Made by a program: the position numbers and the translations under genes. Source: CAVRIA01 sp963721115 (lineage in GTDB: Bacteria; Desulfobacterota; Binatia; HRBIN30; CADEER01). Taken from it: a DNA stretch of 64,000 nucleotides. Of the stretch, positions 45,835-56,570 are shown piece by piece. Below the pieces are notes generated by a model. It did no database searches. It worked only from the letters and a program-made list of their open reading frames with translations, and was not told the DNA's origin. The stretch's first letter is position 1. Each line of letters opens with the position of its first letter. The DNA is taken from positions 1,255,249-1,319,248 of the forward strand of contig CAVRIA010000004.1 in NCBI GenBank assembly GCA_963721115.1, in the 5' to 3' direction.

Positions 45835-46491
45835 TCAGGCGGACTTGTCGCCGTTGACTTTCTTCCAGTCGGACAGGAAGCGCTCGAGGCCGGTGTCGGT
45901 CAGGGGATGCTTGAGCAGCTGCTGTAGGACCGCGAACGGGCAGGTGGCGATATGGGCACCCATCTGCGCCGCGCGAATCACGTGCAGAGGGTTGCGCACG
46001 CTGGCAACCAAGACTTCAGAGGAGAAGGCATAATTGTTCAGAATTGCTACGATTTGCTCGATCAGTGCCATCCCGTCGTGGCCGATGTCGTCGAGCCGTC
46101 CGACAAAGGGGCTGATGAAGCTGGCGCCCGCCTTGGCGGCCAACAGAGCCTGCGCGGCCGAGAAGACGAGAGTGACGTTCACTCGGATGCCGCGGTCGCT
46201 CAGGTAGCGCGTCGCCTTGAGGCCCTCGGCGGTCATCGGTGCCTTGACGTAGACGTTGGGGTGGATGTGGGCCAGGCGTTCGCCCTCTTCGATCATCCCG
46301 GCCGAGTTCGTGCTCACCACCTCGGCGTTGACCGGGCCGTCGACGATGGCGCAGATCTCCTCGATCACGGACCGGAAGTCGCGCCCCGTCTTGGCGACCA
46401 GGGACGGGTTGGTCGTCACGCCGTCCAGAATTCCCCAGCTCGCCGCCTCGCGGATCTCGTCGACGTTTGCCGTATCGATGAACAGCTTCAT
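45835..46491 (-). CDS. tal: Transaldolase / fructose-6-phosphate aldolase family
   Basis: A compact class I aldolase of 218 residues, the TalC/MipB type. The beta strands are MKLFIDTANVDEIREA and ILDGVTTNPSLVAKTG. The Schiff-base Lys is in NVYVKAPMTAEGLKA (K83). FVGRLDDIGHDG follows and the protein ends near SVRNPLHVIRAAQMGAHIAT. It transfers or cleaves three-carbon dihydroxyacetone units in the pentose-phosphate pathway. GAGGGAA precedes ATG 46491. Transaldolase activity is more usual than fructose-6-phosphate aldolase in this subgroup. Confidence 0.93.
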   Translation of the reverse strand: MKLFIDTANVDEIREAASWGILDGVTTNPSLVAKTGRDFRSVIEEICAIVDGPVNAEVVSTNSAGMIEEGERLAHIHPNVYVKAPMTAEGLKATRYLSDRGIRVNVTLVFSAAQALLAAKAGASFISPFVGRLDDIGHDGMALIEQIVAILNNYAFSSEVLVASVRNPLHVIRAAQMGAHIATCPFAVLQQLLKHPLTDTGLERFLSDWKKVNGDKSA

Positions 46492-46542
46492 GGTTCCCTC
46501 ATGCTAGCACGGCTGGTGTGGACGCTGCACGCCGACCTCCAC

Positions 46543-47040
46543 TCACGCTGCCCCCATCAGGTGGATCTTCTTCGCGTCCTTGACCGTCGCCAGCAGCTCC
46601 GACACCGATGCATTGAGCCCGGGGTGGATCAGCTGAGGTGCCAGCTCGCTCATGGGCACCAGCACGAAGCGCCGGTTGGGGATCTCGGGGTGCGGGACCT
46701 TGAGATTGCGCTTGTCGATGATCTCCATGTCGTAGAAGAGGATGTCGAGATCGATGACCCGCGAGCCCCAGCGCTTGCCGCGCACCCGCTTACGCCCCAT
46801 CGCGGTCTCGATCGCCTTGAGCCGCTTGAGGAGCTCGTTGGAGGCGGCCTCGGTCTCGATTTCGAGGACGCTGTTGGCGAACCAGGTCTTGGCGTCGCCG
46901 TGCGGCTCGCTCTCGTAGAGCGACGACTCCTTGACCACGCGCGTGTCCGGCAGCGCTTGAATGCGATCGCGTGCTTCGCGACAGTTCGCGCGTCGATCCC
47001 CCAGGTTTGAGCCGATTGCGATGTATGCTCGGTGGGGCAT
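46543..47040 (-). CDS. folK: 2-amino-4-hydroxy-6-hydroxymethyldihydropteridine pyrophosphokinase
   Basis: A 165-residue folate-pathway kinase transferring pyrophosphate from ATP to 6-hydroxymethyl-dihydropterin. Motifs are AYIAIGSNLGDRRANCREA at the N-terminus and RWGSRVIDLDILFYDMEII (metal-binding Asp pair) followed by VPHPEIPNRRFVLVPMSEL. GGGAGG lies nine bases before ATG 47040, which excludes a longer frame. Its substrate would be the product of the PTPS-III-like enzyme at 37.2 kb. Confidence 0.94.
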   Translation of the reverse strand: MPHRAYIAIGSNLGDRRANCREARDRIQALPDTRVVKESSLYESEPHGDAKTWFANSVLEIETEAASNELLKRLKAIETAMGRKRVRGKRWGSRVIDLDILFYDMEIIDKRNLKVPHPEIPNRRFVLVPMSELAPQLIHPGLNASVSELLATVKDAKKIHLMGAA

Positions 47041-47315
47041 ACCGTCCGACCTCCCCGCCACACCTCGACGTATGCCGCTCGCCTCGGCGAGCGATTCGAT
47101 CCTCCACCCAGGGATCCCGATCCGCCAAGCAGCGTCGTAGGACTCGTTGGACCCCGCGCGAGCTTTTACATTGATCCTGGCGCTTTTGCAACTTGGCCGC
47201 GAAGCGACGTTCGTTTGCGGCAGAGTGCTGCCGCCTGGCGGGCGGTGCACTTGAGACCCGGTCGGTGCGATGATACTCGAAGCCGCTCGCACCTTGCGCC
47301 GAGGAAAGGAACGAC

Positions 47316-48482
47316 ATGAAGGCAGCAGAGCGGCTGGGCAAGATCCCCCCCTACCTGTTCATGGAGCTGCGGCAGAAGATCGCCAAGGCGCGAGCTTCGG
47401 GCGCCGACGTCATCAGCCTGGCGATCGGCGATCCGGTCGAGCCGACTCCGACCGAGGTGATCGACGAGCTCTGCCGCGCCGCGCACGACCCCGCCAACCA
47501 CGCCTACCCGACCGACGAGGAGAAGGGCATGCAGGCGTTCCGCGAGGTGGTGGCGCACTGGTATGGGCGGCGCTACGGCGTCGACGTCGATCCGCAGAAG
47601 GAGGTGATCGGCCTCATCGGGTCGAAGGAAGGGTGCCACCACTTCGTCCTCGGCCGGGTGAATCGCGGCGAGAAGGTTCTCATGACCGACCCGGGGTACC
47701 CGGCCTACCGGGCCAGCATCCTGCTCGTCGAGGGGGAGCCGGTGAGCGTGCCGATCCGCCCCGAGCACGGCTATCTGCCGCTCCTGCGCGACATCCCCGC
47801 CGACGTCGCTCGTCAGGCGAGTGCCATGTTCCTCAACTATCCGAACAACCCGACCGGCGCGACCGCCACGAAGGACTTTCTGAAGGAGCTGGTGGAGTTC
47901 GCGCGCAGCTACGACGTCGCGATCTGTTACGACAACCCGTACATCGAGATCGTCTTCGACGGCGAGAAGCCGTTGAGCTTTCTGTCGGTGCCCGGCGCCA
48001 AGGACGTCGGCGTCGAGCTCAACTCGCTCTCCAAGCCGTTCAACATGACCGGCTGGCGCATCGGTATGGCGGTCGGCAACCCGGACCTGATCGCCGCCAT
48101 CTCGAAGGTGAAGGAGAATACGGACTCGGGTGTGTTCAACGCCATCCAGTACGCGGCGATCGCCGCACTGACGCGCTGCGAGGACCAGATCCCGCACATG
48201 CTGGGCATCTATGCGCGGCGGCGCGCCCTGGTGCTGGCGACGCTGCAGCAGATCGGCATCGAGTACAAGCCGGTCAAGGGCACGTTCTACCTGTGGGTGC
48301 CGACGCCGCCGGGCACCTCCAGCATCGAGTTCGCCAACCTCCTGCTGGAGAAGGCGAACGTCGTCGTCGCACCCGGGCGGGGATACGGCGACAACGGCGA
48401 GGGGTTCTTCCGCATCTCCCTGACGGTCAAGGACGCGCGCCTGGAGGAGGCGATGGAGCGCATCCGCCAGGCGATGCGCTAG
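47316..48482 (+). CDS. dapL: LL-diaminopimelate aminotransferase
   Basis: A fold-type I PLP aminotransferase of 388 residues converting tetrahydrodipicolinate directly to LL-diaminopimelate. It has ISLAIGDPVEPTP, the PLP-phosphate and substrate region YPTDEEKGMQAFREV, LNYPNNPTGATAT, and the Schiff-base Lys in LNSLSKPFNMTGWRIGM. Its place beside dapB, dapA and dapF supports DapL over other class I/II aminotransferases, as in many Deltaproteobacteria. It converges on dapB with a 4-base overlap of stops. AAAGGA lies five bases before ATG 47316. Confidence 0.93.
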   Translation: MKAAERLGKIPPYLFMELRQKIAKARASGADVISLAIGDPVEPTPTEVIDELCRAAHDPANHAYPTDEEKGMQAFREVVAHWYGRRYGVDVDPQKEVIGLIGSKEGCHHFVLGRVNRGEKVLMTDPGYPAYRASILLVEGEPVSVPIRPEHGYLPLLRDIPADVARQASAMFLNYPNNPTGATATKDFLKELVEFARSYDVAICYDNPYIEIVFDGEKPLSFLSVPGAKDVGVELNSLSKPFNMTGWRIGMAVGNPDLIAAISKVKENTDSGVFNAIQYAAIAALTRCEDQIPHMLGIYARRRALVLATLQQIGIEYKPVKGTFYLWVPTPPGTSSIEFANLLLEKANVVVAPGRGYGDNGEGFFRISLTVKDARLEEAMERIRQAMR

Positions 48483-49288
48483 CTCTGCAGGCCGAGAACG
48501 TCGGCCATGCCGTAGCGCCCGGGAGGTTGGCCGGCGAGCCACACGCCGGCGCGAATCGCTCCGCTCGCCAGGCACTCGCGGCTCTGCGCCCGATGGGTGA
48601 GCTCGAGCCGCTCGCCCATGCCGGCGAAGACGACCGTGTGGTCGCCGACGACGTCGCCGCCGCGCAGCGCCATGACGCCGATCTCCGCCTCGCCGCGCCT
48701 GCCGACGACGCCCTCGCGGCCGAAGCGCGCCTGCTCCGCGAAGTCGCGCCCCAGCGCCCCGGCGACCGCCCGTCCGAGCGCCAGAGCGGTGCCGCTGGGA
48801 GCGTCGATCTTCATGCGGTGGTGCATCTCGACGATCTCCGGATCGAATCCGGCGCCGAGCCCCTTGGCGGCGGCGACGACGAGGTCGAGCAACACGTTGA
48901 CGCCGACGCTCATGTTGGGGGCGATCACGCAGCGGGTGCGCGGCGCCAGACGGTCCATCTCGCGCCGCTCGGCCTCGTCGTAGCCGGTGGTGCCGATGAC
49001 GATCGCGGCCTTCTTCTGAACCGCCGCGCGCAGGTGCTCGAGCGCCGCCGGCGCGGTGGTGAAGTCGAGAGCTACCCTGTCGGTGCCGAGGGCGGCGCCG
49101 AAGTCGTCCGAGATCGTCACCCCGAGGCTTCCCGTGCCGGCCAGGACGCCGGCGTCGGCCCCCAGTGCCGGATGGCCCGGGGTCTCGACGGCGGCGTGCA
49201 GGTGGACCTTCGGGTCCTGCGCGATCAGCGACACCAGCGTGCGGCCCATGCGCCCCGCCGCCCCACAGACGATCATCGGTATGCTCAC
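48479..49288 (-). CDS. dapB: 4-hydroxy-tetrahydrodipicolinate reductase
   Basis: A 269-residue NAD(P)H reductase of the lysine/DAP pathway. The nucleotide site is VCGAAGRMGRTLV. The substrate region is VIGTTGYDEAERREM, APNMSVGVNVLLDLV, and the catalytic His/Lys signature EMHHRMKIDAPSGTALALG. The start is GTG 49288 with GGAGG six bases upstream. It lies 71 bases downstream of dapA on the same strand. Confidence 0.96.
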   Translation of the reverse strand: MSIPMIVCGAAGRMGRTLVSLIAQDPKVHLHAAVETPGHPALGADAGVLAGTGSLGVTISDDFGAALGTDRVALDFTTAPAALEHLRAAVQKKAAIVIGTTGYDEAERREMDRLAPRTRCVIAPNMSVGVNVLLDLVVAAAKGLGAGFDPEIVEMHHRMKIDAPSGTALALGRAVAGALGRDFAEQARFGREGVVGRRGEAEIGVMALRGGDVVGDHTVVFAGMGERLELTHRAQSRECLASGAIRAGVWLAGQPPGRYGMADVLGLQS

Positions 49289-49359
49289 GTGTCGCCTCCG
49301 TTCTCCGTCATCCGTCGCGGCGCGGGCACGCGTTCATCGGGCCGGAGCGCAACGTCGCT

Positions 49360-50244
49360 TCAGGCCAGGGCGCCGGCATCGCGCAGCGCGGCGCGCAGGA
49401 CCTGGCGCGGCCCGTCGGTCATGGGCAGCAGCGGCAGGCGCAGCTCGTCCCGGCAGTAGCCCATCATGGCCATGGCCGCTTTGACGGGAATGGGGTTGGT
49501 CTCCAGAAACAGCGTGCGGATGAGCGGCAGCAGCTGGTAGTGCCGCTCGCGGGCTTCCTTCCAGCGTCCCTGCAGCGCCGCGTCCACCGCCTCGGCGCTC
49601 TGCCGCGGCAGCACGTTCGAGACGACCGAGATGACGCCGACGCCGCCGACGGCGAGGACGGGCAGGGTGAGAGAGTCGTCCCCGGAGTACACGTCGATCG
49701 AGTCGCCGCAGCGCCGGATGACCTCCTGCACCTCGTCCAGGGAGCCGGTGGCTTCCTTCAGCCCGATGATCTCGTCGATCCCGGCCAGGCGCTCGATGGT
49801 TGTCGCCTCGATCTTCGACCCCGTGCGACCCGGAATGTTGTAGACGATGAGCGGGAAGCGGGTCTCCTCGGCGATGCGCCGATAATGCTGATAGATCCCT
49901 TCCTGGGTCGGCTTGTTGTAGTAGGGCGAGATCAGCAGCGCGGCGGCGGCGCCGGCTTCCTTGGCCGCGCGCGTCAGGGTGATCGCCTCTGCGGTGGAGT
50001 TGGACCCGGTTCCAGCGATCACCGGCACGCGCCCGCCGGCGAAGCCGACGACCAGCCGCACCACCTCGGCGTGCTCCGCGTGGTCGAGGGTCGCCGACTC
50101 GCCCGTACTGCCGCACGGGACCAGGGCGGCGGTGCCGTTGGCGATCTGGTGCTCGACCAGCCCCTCCAGGGCATCGCGATCGATTGCGCCGTCGCGAAAG
50201 GGCGTGATCAGGGCCGTCATCGATCCGGAGAAGCGTGCGCTCAC
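49360..50244 (-). CDS. dapA: 4-hydroxy-tetrahydrodipicolinate synthase
   Basis: A 294-residue class I aldolase condensing pyruvate with aspartate semialdehyde, the first committed step to lysine/DAP. Motifs are GTAALVPCGSTGESATLDHAEH, the catalytic Tyr of LIVYNIPGRTG and the Schiff-base Lys of IIGLKEATGSLDEV. GTG 50244 is preceded by GAGGTG lying in the end of dapF, three bases from its stop, so the two are probably cotranslated. Confidence 0.96.
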   Translation of the reverse strand: MSARFSGSMTALITPFRDGAIDRDALEGLVEHQIANGTAALVPCGSTGESATLDHAEHAEVVRLVVGFAGGRVPVIAGTGSNSTAEAITLTRAAKEAGAAAALLISPYYNKPTQEGIYQHYRRIAEETRFPLIVYNIPGRTGSKIEATTIERLAGIDEIIGLKEATGSLDEVQEVIRRCGDSIDVYSGDDSLTLPVLAVGGVGVISVVSNVLPRQSAEAVDAALQGRWKEARERHYQLLPLIRTLFLETNPIPVKAAMAMMGYCRDELRLPLLPMTDGPRQVLRAALRDAGALA

Positions 50245-50247
50245 GGT

Positions 50248-51087
50248 TCACACCTCGATTTCGCCGCGGAACACTTCTTCTGCCGCACCCGTCATGTAGA
50301 CGTGGCCGTCCGCCTCGCGCCACTCGATGGCCAGATCGCCGCCGCGCAGGTGGAGCGTGGCGGCCCGCGCCGCGCGCGACGTGAGCACGGCCGCCACCAG
50401 GGCGCCGCAGGCGCCGGTGCCGCACGCCGCGGTCTCACCCGAGCCGCGCTCCCAGACGCGCATCGTCAGAGAGTCGGGGCCGTCGACGCGGATGAACTCG
50501 GTGTTGACACGGCGCGGGAAGAACCGGTGGTGCTCGAAGCGCGGTCCGACCTGCTCGAGATCGAGCGCCTCGACGTCGGGGACGAAGACGACGCAGTGCG
50601 GATTGCCCATCGAGACGCAGGTGATGCGGTAGACGGTCCCTTCCACCTCGAGGGGGGCGTCGATGACGCGACCTTCCGCCGCCACCGGGATGCGCGGCCC
50701 GTCGAGGATCGGCTCGCCCATGTCCACCGTGACTCGCTCGACCCGATCGCCGCGCGTCTCCAGCTGCACGGTCTTGGTCCCGGCGTCGGTCTCGATGCGC
50801 ATCGGGTTGGCTCGGCTGAGGCCGTGTTCGAAAGCGTACTTGGCGACACAGCGGATGCCGTTGCCGCACATCTCGCCGCGGCTGCCGTCGGCGTTGTACA
50901 TCTCCATGCGACAGTCGGCCACGGAGGAGGCAGCGATGAGGATCAGGCCGTCCGCGCCGACGCCGGTGCGACGCGGGCTGACGCGGCGGGCAAGCGCGAC
51001 GGGATCGCCGATCTCGTGCGCGAAGGCGTCGACATAGACGTAGTCGTTGCCGATGCCGTGCATCTTGGTGAACGGAAGCGCCGTCAT
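50248..51087 (-). CDS. dapF: Diaminopimelate epimerase
   Basis: A 279-residue cofactor-independent epimerase making meso-DAP from LL-DAP. The two catalytic cysteines are in MCGNGIRCVAKYAFE and ETAACGTGACGALVA; the N-terminal FTKMHGIGNDYVYVD and TGVGADGLILI are also family signatures. It lies 97 bases after the fibronectin-like lipoprotein and just before dapA. Together with DapL this gives the short DAP-aminotransferase route. Confidence 0.96.
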   Translation of the reverse strand: MTALPFTKMHGIGNDYVYVDAFAHEIGDPVALARRVSPRRTGVGADGLILIAASSVADCRMEMYNADGSRGEMCGNGIRCVAKYAFEHGLSRANPMRIETDAGTKTVQLETRGDRVERVTVDMGEPILDGPRIPVAAEGRVIDAPLEVEGTVYRITCVSMGNPHCVVFVPDVEALDLEQVGPRFEHHRFFPRRVNTEFIRVDGPDSLTMRVWERGSGETAACGTGACGALVAAVLTSRAARAATLHLRGGDLAIEWREADGHVYMTGAAEEVFRGEIEV

Positions 51088-51184
51088 GAGGGTACGCCGA
51101 GTCGATCTCCGCGCAACGGCTCACGGCTAGCACGGGGGGAGGAAAAGGCAAAGCGCGTCCCTTCCACTCTCGTGGAGGCGGCGG

Positions 51185-51685
51185 TCATGGAATGGCTGCG
51201 CCGGTCGCGGGGCTGCTCGTCGGTGCGGGCGCGGGCATCTCGCGCACGATCTCGACCAGGTTCGAAGGCTGGCTCACGTAGTCGTCCTCGGTGAACGAGA
51301 ACACCCGATACGCGTAGCGGTGCCCCGGCGCGACGTCGTGATCGACGAAGCGAAAGCGGCGTATCTGCCGGAATTTGTCGCGATCGAGCACCGGTACGGT
51401 GAGGAGGACCGCGAAGTCGCCCTCGCCCTCGCGGCGCTCGACGCGGAAGCCGGCCAGATCGCGCATGGTGCTTCCGTCGACGTAGTCGTTCGGCCGTTCC
51501 CAGCTCAGGCGCACGCCCTCACCGATGTTCTCGGCGGCGAGCTTCTGGATGGCGCGCGGCTGGACGAGCTCCGGGGGCTTGATCGGAGTCTTGCGCCCGC
51601 AGGCGAGCGGGGCGAGCGCGGCGCACAGCCAGGCGATCCCGGTGATGAGGGCGCGCTGCCTTCGGTTCGCGTCGGATGGTCTCAT
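51185..51685 (-). CDS. Lipoprotein with fibronectin type III-like domain
   Basis: A 166-residue lipoprotein: signal with lipobox LAPLACG (Cys about 29), a short Pro-rich stretch (KTPIKPPELVQP), then one beta-sandwich domain (ENIGEGVRLSWERPNDYVD ... YAYRVFSFTEDDYVSQPSN) resembling FnIII. Genes of this kind are often found between argH and lysA in Deltaproteobacteria; here argH precedes it by 21 bases but lysA is missing. Function unknown. Confidence 0.75.
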   Translation of the reverse strand: MRPSDANRRQRALITGIAWLCAALAPLACGRKTPIKPPELVQPRAIQKLAAENIGEGVRLSWERPNDYVDGSTMRDLAGFRVERREGEGDFAVLLTVPVLDRDKFRQIRRFRFVDHDVAPGHRYAYRVFSFTEDDYVSQPSNLVEIVREMPAPAPTSSPATGAAIP

Positions 51686-51706
51686 GGCCGGCTCCCGGAT
51701 CGCCGC

Positions 51707-53090
51707 CTATGCTTCGAAGACGCGCAGGCGGCGCTTGACGTTGGCCGGCGCCGTGCCTCCCGGCGCGGCGCGCCGCGCCACGGCGGACTCGAGGCGGAGC
51801 CAGCGCCGCACGTCGCGCCCGAAGAGCGGGGAGAAGCGCTTCAGCTCGGTGACCGTGAATTCCTCGAGCGGCCGCCGCGCCTCGATGGCGGCGCGCACCA
51901 CGGCGCCGACGATGCCATGCGCCTCGCGGAACGGCACTCCCTTGCTCGCCAGATAATCGGCCAGCTCGGTTGCCAGGGTGTAGCCGGCCGCGGCGGCCTC
52001 GCGCATGCGGTCGCCGCGCACGTGCAGGCGCGGCATCAGCTCGGTCAGGATGTCGAGCGCCGCACCGACCGTGTCGACCGTATCGAAGACGGGCGCCTTG
52101 TCCTCCTGCAGGTCGCGGTTGTAGGCGAGCGGGAGCCCCTTCAGCACGGTCAACAGGGCCAGCAGGTTGCCGTAGACGCGGCCGGACTTGCCGCGCACCA
52201 GCTCGGCGACGTCGGGGTTCTTCTTCTGCGGCATCATCGAGCTGCCGGTGGCAAAGGCGTCGGGGAACTCGATGAAGCCGAACTGCTGCGACGACCACAG
52301 CACCAGCTCGTCGGCGAGACGGCTGAGGTGCATGGCGAGCACGGCCGCGGCCGCCAGCAGCTCGACGGCGAAGTCGCGGTCGCTGACGGCGTCGAGGCTG
52401 TTCTGGCTGATCGCCGGGAAGCCGAGCTGGCGCGCGACGTAGGCGCGGTCGATGGGAAAGGTGGTCCCCGCCAGGGCGCCCGAGCCGAGGGGCAGTACGT
52501 TGGTGCGCTTGCGGCAGTCGGCGAGACGGGAGTCGTCGCGGGCGAACATCTCCGCGTACGCGAGCAGGTGATGGGCGAAGAGAACCGGCTGAGCCGGCTG
52601 CAGGTGCGTGTAGCCGGGCATGATGACGTCGATGTGCCGGCGCCCCACCGTCGCGAGCGCGCGCTGCAACGCGCGCAGCCGCTGGCGCAGGCCGTCGACG
52701 GCGTCCCGCACGTACAGCCGCAGGTCGAGCGCGACCTGATCGTTGCGGCTGCGGGCCGTGTGCAGCTTGCCGCCGATCTTTCCGACCTTTTCGATGAGGC
52801 GGCGCTCGACGGCCATGTGGATGTCCTCGTCGGTCGTCGCGGCGCGGAAGCGGCCGCGCGTCGAACTCGCGCTCGATCGCTTGCAGGGCGGCGACGATGC
52901 GCTGCGCCTCGGCGCGCGGGATGATGCGTTGCCTGGCCAGCATGCGGCAGTGCGCGATGCTGCCCGCGATGTCGTACGCGTAGAGGCGGCGGTCGATCGC
53001 AAAGGAGCTGGTGAACGCGTCGACCAGCGGGTGGGTCGGCTCGGCCATCCGCCCCGACCACGCCTTCTGTCCTCCCCGGTTGCGCGGCAT
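51707..53090 (-). CDS. argH: Argininosuccinate lyase (frameshifted in this sequence)
   Basis: The last step of arginine synthesis, splitting argininosuccinate to arginine and fumarate. The start at ATG 53090 matches the family (KAWSGRMAEPTHPLVDAFTS, YAYDIAGSIAHCRML). After FDA near 52,858 an extra C (GCGCGGC for GCGGGC) shifts the frame. The rest continues as GRFRAATTDEDIHMAVE, LHTARSRNDQVALDLRL, the signature GSSMMPQKKNPDVAELVRG and the end. Length 1384 = 3n+1, giving 460 residues after correction. It follows argG and precedes the lipoprotein. Confidence 0.93.
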
Positions 53091-53136
53091 GAAGGGCGCA
53101 CCATAGCGAAAAGCGGCGGCGAGGTGAAATGAGCAA

Positions 53137-53205
53137 AGGTCGTTGGTTGTCGAGTTGCTGGTTGTTGGTGATCCGAGCCCGCACAACCCAACAACCAACA
53201 ACCGG
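53137..53205. repeat. GTTGTTGG-type inverted repeats between argG and argH
   Basis: GGTTGTTGG (53,160-53,168) pairs with CCAACAACC at either 53,188-53,196 or 53,195-53,203; a third partial arm CGTTGGTTGT precedes. The sequence CCCAACAACCAACA also occurs at 43.19 kb. It sits upstream of argH and downstream of argG, so attenuation or partial termination is possible. Confidence 0.45.
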
Positions 53206-53243
53206 GCGGTGCGGCTGGGCGGAAGGGGGGAAGCCCCGGCTCC

Positions 53244-54455
<1,212 letters not shown>

Positions 54456-54460
54456 ATCGT

Positions 54461-55387
54461 TCACGGGTGCCGCGTGACGTGCTCGTTCAGCCAGACGAGG
54501 ATCCCCTTCTGCACGTGCAGTCGGTTCTCCGCCTGGTCGAGGACGATCGACTGCGGACCGTCGATGACCTCGGCGGTGATCTCCTCGCCGCGATGCGCGG
54601 GCAGGCAGTGCATGACGACGGCGTCGGGCCGCGCCAGGCCGAGAATGTCGGCGTTGACCTGATAGGGGCGGAAGTGGCGCTGGCGCTCCGCCTTCTCGCC
54701 CTCCTGGCCCATGCTCGCCCACACGTCCGTGTAGATCACGTCGGCGTCGCGCGCCGCCGCGGCCGGGTCGGTCGTGACTTCGATGGAGACGCCCTCGGCG
54801 CGCGCCTGGCGCACGATGTCCGGGTCGGGCTCGTAGCCCGCCGGGCAGGCGAGGGCGAAGCCGAACCCGAAGCGCGCCGCGGCGGCGATCCAGGAGTTGG
54901 CCATGTTGTTGCCATCGCCGAGAAAGGCGACGCGCAAGCCGTCCAGGCGGCCGCGGCGTTCGAGCACGGTGAAGCAGTCACTCAGCACCTGACAGGGGTG
55001 GCGCAGGTCGGAGAGGCCGTTGATCACCGGGATCTGCGCGTGCCCGGCCAGCGCCACAAGGGTCTGGTGGGCGTAGGTGCGGGCCATGATGAAGTCGACC
55101 CAGCGATCCAGGTTGCGTGCGATGTCGTCGACCGACTCGCGCTCGCCGAGCCGGATGTCGCCGGGCGCCAGGTACACGGCGTAGCCGCCGAGCTGGGTCA
55201 TGCCGACCTCGAAGGTCACGCGCGTGCGCAGGCTCGGCTTCTCGAAGATCATCGCCAGGCTCTTGCCGGCGAGCAGCGGCGGCCGCTGGCCACTCTTGAG
55301 CTCCCGCTTCAGTCGGGCGGAGAGATGCAAGATTTCCTCGAGCTCGGAACGGCTCAACTCGCTCAGGTTCAGAAAGTCTCTCTTCAT
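54461..55387 (-). CDS. argF: Ornithine carbamoyltransferase
   Basis: A 308-residue transcarbamylase making citrulline from ornithine and carbamoyl phosphate. The carbamoyl-phosphate loop is KPSLRTRVTFEVGM (S-x-R-T-R), then MARTYAHQTL, the domain hinge PVINGLSDLRHPCQVLSD (HPxQ) and the ornithine/catalytic loop VMHCLPAHRGEEI. ATG 55387 overlaps the argD stop as ATGA, so translation is coupled to argD. Confidence 0.97.
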   Translation of the reverse strand: MKRDFLNLSELSRSELEEILHLSARLKRELKSGQRPPLLAGKSLAMIFEKPSLRTRVTFEVGMTQLGGYAVYLAPGDIRLGERESVDDIARNLDRWVDFIMARTYAHQTLVALAGHAQIPVINGLSDLRHPCQVLSDCFTVLERRGRLDGLRVAFLGDGNNMANSWIAAAARFGFGFALACPAGYEPDPDIVRQARAEGVSIEVTTDPAAAARDADVIYTDVWASMGQEGEKAERQRHFRPYQVNADILGLARPDAVVMHCLPAHRGEEITAEVIDGPQSIVLDQAENRLHVQKGILVWLNEHVTRHP

Positions 55388-56570
55388 GGCGATAGCGTCC
55401 GATCGACGATCTGCAGCGCTTCGTCGATCTCCTCGGCGCTGGTGGTCAGCGGCGGCGCGAAGCGCAGAACGCGGTTGGCCGTACAGTTGATGATGAGACC
55501 CGCGTTGCGGCAGCGTTCCACCACCGCCGCACCGGGCTCGCCCAGCTCGACGCCGATCAGCAGACCGCGCCCGCGTACGTCGCGGACGATCGCGTGCCTG
55601 CCGCGAAGGCCGCGCAGCCCCTGGCGCAGGCGCTCGCCCATGGCGCGGCAGTTCTCGAGCACCCCCTCCTCGCGCAGCACCCGCAGCACGGCGAGGGCCA
55701 CGGCACAGGTGAGGGCGTTGCCGCCGAACGTCGACCCGTGCACGCCGGCGCCGAAGCTGCTCGCCACCGCGCCGCTGGCGAGCATGGCGCCGATGGGAAC
55801 GCCGCTGCCGAGGCCCTTGGCGAGGGTCATGATGTCGGGCGTCACGCCGGCCTGCTCGTAGGCGAACAGGCTGCCGGTCCGCCCGATGCCGGTCTGCACC
55901 TCGTCGAGGATGAGCAGCAGATGGCGCCGGTCGCAGAGATCGCGGACGCGGCGCAGGTAGTCCTCGGCGGGAACGACGACCCCGCCTTCGCCCTGCACCG
56001 GCTCCAGCATGACGGCGATGGTGCGCGGCGTGAGAGCGGACTCGATCGCGTCGACGTCGTCGTAGGCGGCGTAGCGAAAGCCCTCTTGCACCGGCTCGAA
56101 GCCGAGCCGCACCTTCTCCTGTCCGGTCGCGGCGATGGTGGCCAGCGTGCGGCCGTGGAAGGAGCCGTACATCGGTGATGATCTCGTAGCGGCCGCCGCC
56201 GTGCTCGTGGCCGTACTTGCGCGCCAGCTTGATCGCCGCCTCGTTGGCCTCGGCGCCGCTGTTGCAGAGAAAGACCCGATCGGCGAACGACTGGCGCGAC
56301 GAGCTGCTCGGCGAGCAGCGCCTGCGGCTCGCAGTAGTGGAGGTTGGAGACGTGCAGAATGCGCCGCGCCTGGTCCTCGATCGCCTGCACGATGGCGGGG
56401 TGGCAGTGGCCGAGCGAGGTGACGACCGTGCTCGAGAAGAAATCGAGGTAGCGCCGGCCGTCCGCGTCCCAGACCCGGGAGCCCGCGCCGCGCACCAGGG
56501 CGAGGGGGGCCCGGGCGTAGGTCGGAAACAGATAGCGATCGCTCAGGGCGATGATCTCGGCGGAGTTCAC
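55384..56570 (-). CDS. argD: Acetylornithine aminotransferase (two frameshifts in this sequence)
   Basis: A class III PLP aminotransferase of arginine synthesis. GTG 56570 (AGGAG six bases upstream, GTGA overlap with argB) begins SAEIIALSDRYLFPTYARAP. An extra C near 56,302 (after LLAEQLVA) and an extra G near 56,172 (before MYGSFHGRTLATIAATG) split the protein over three frames. The middle frame reads QSFADRVFLCNSGAEANEAA. The PLP Lys follows in DIMTLAKGLGSGVPIGAM, after DEVQTGIGRTG. Length 1187 = 3n+2 fits two insertions; 394 residues corrected. Confidence 0.92.
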
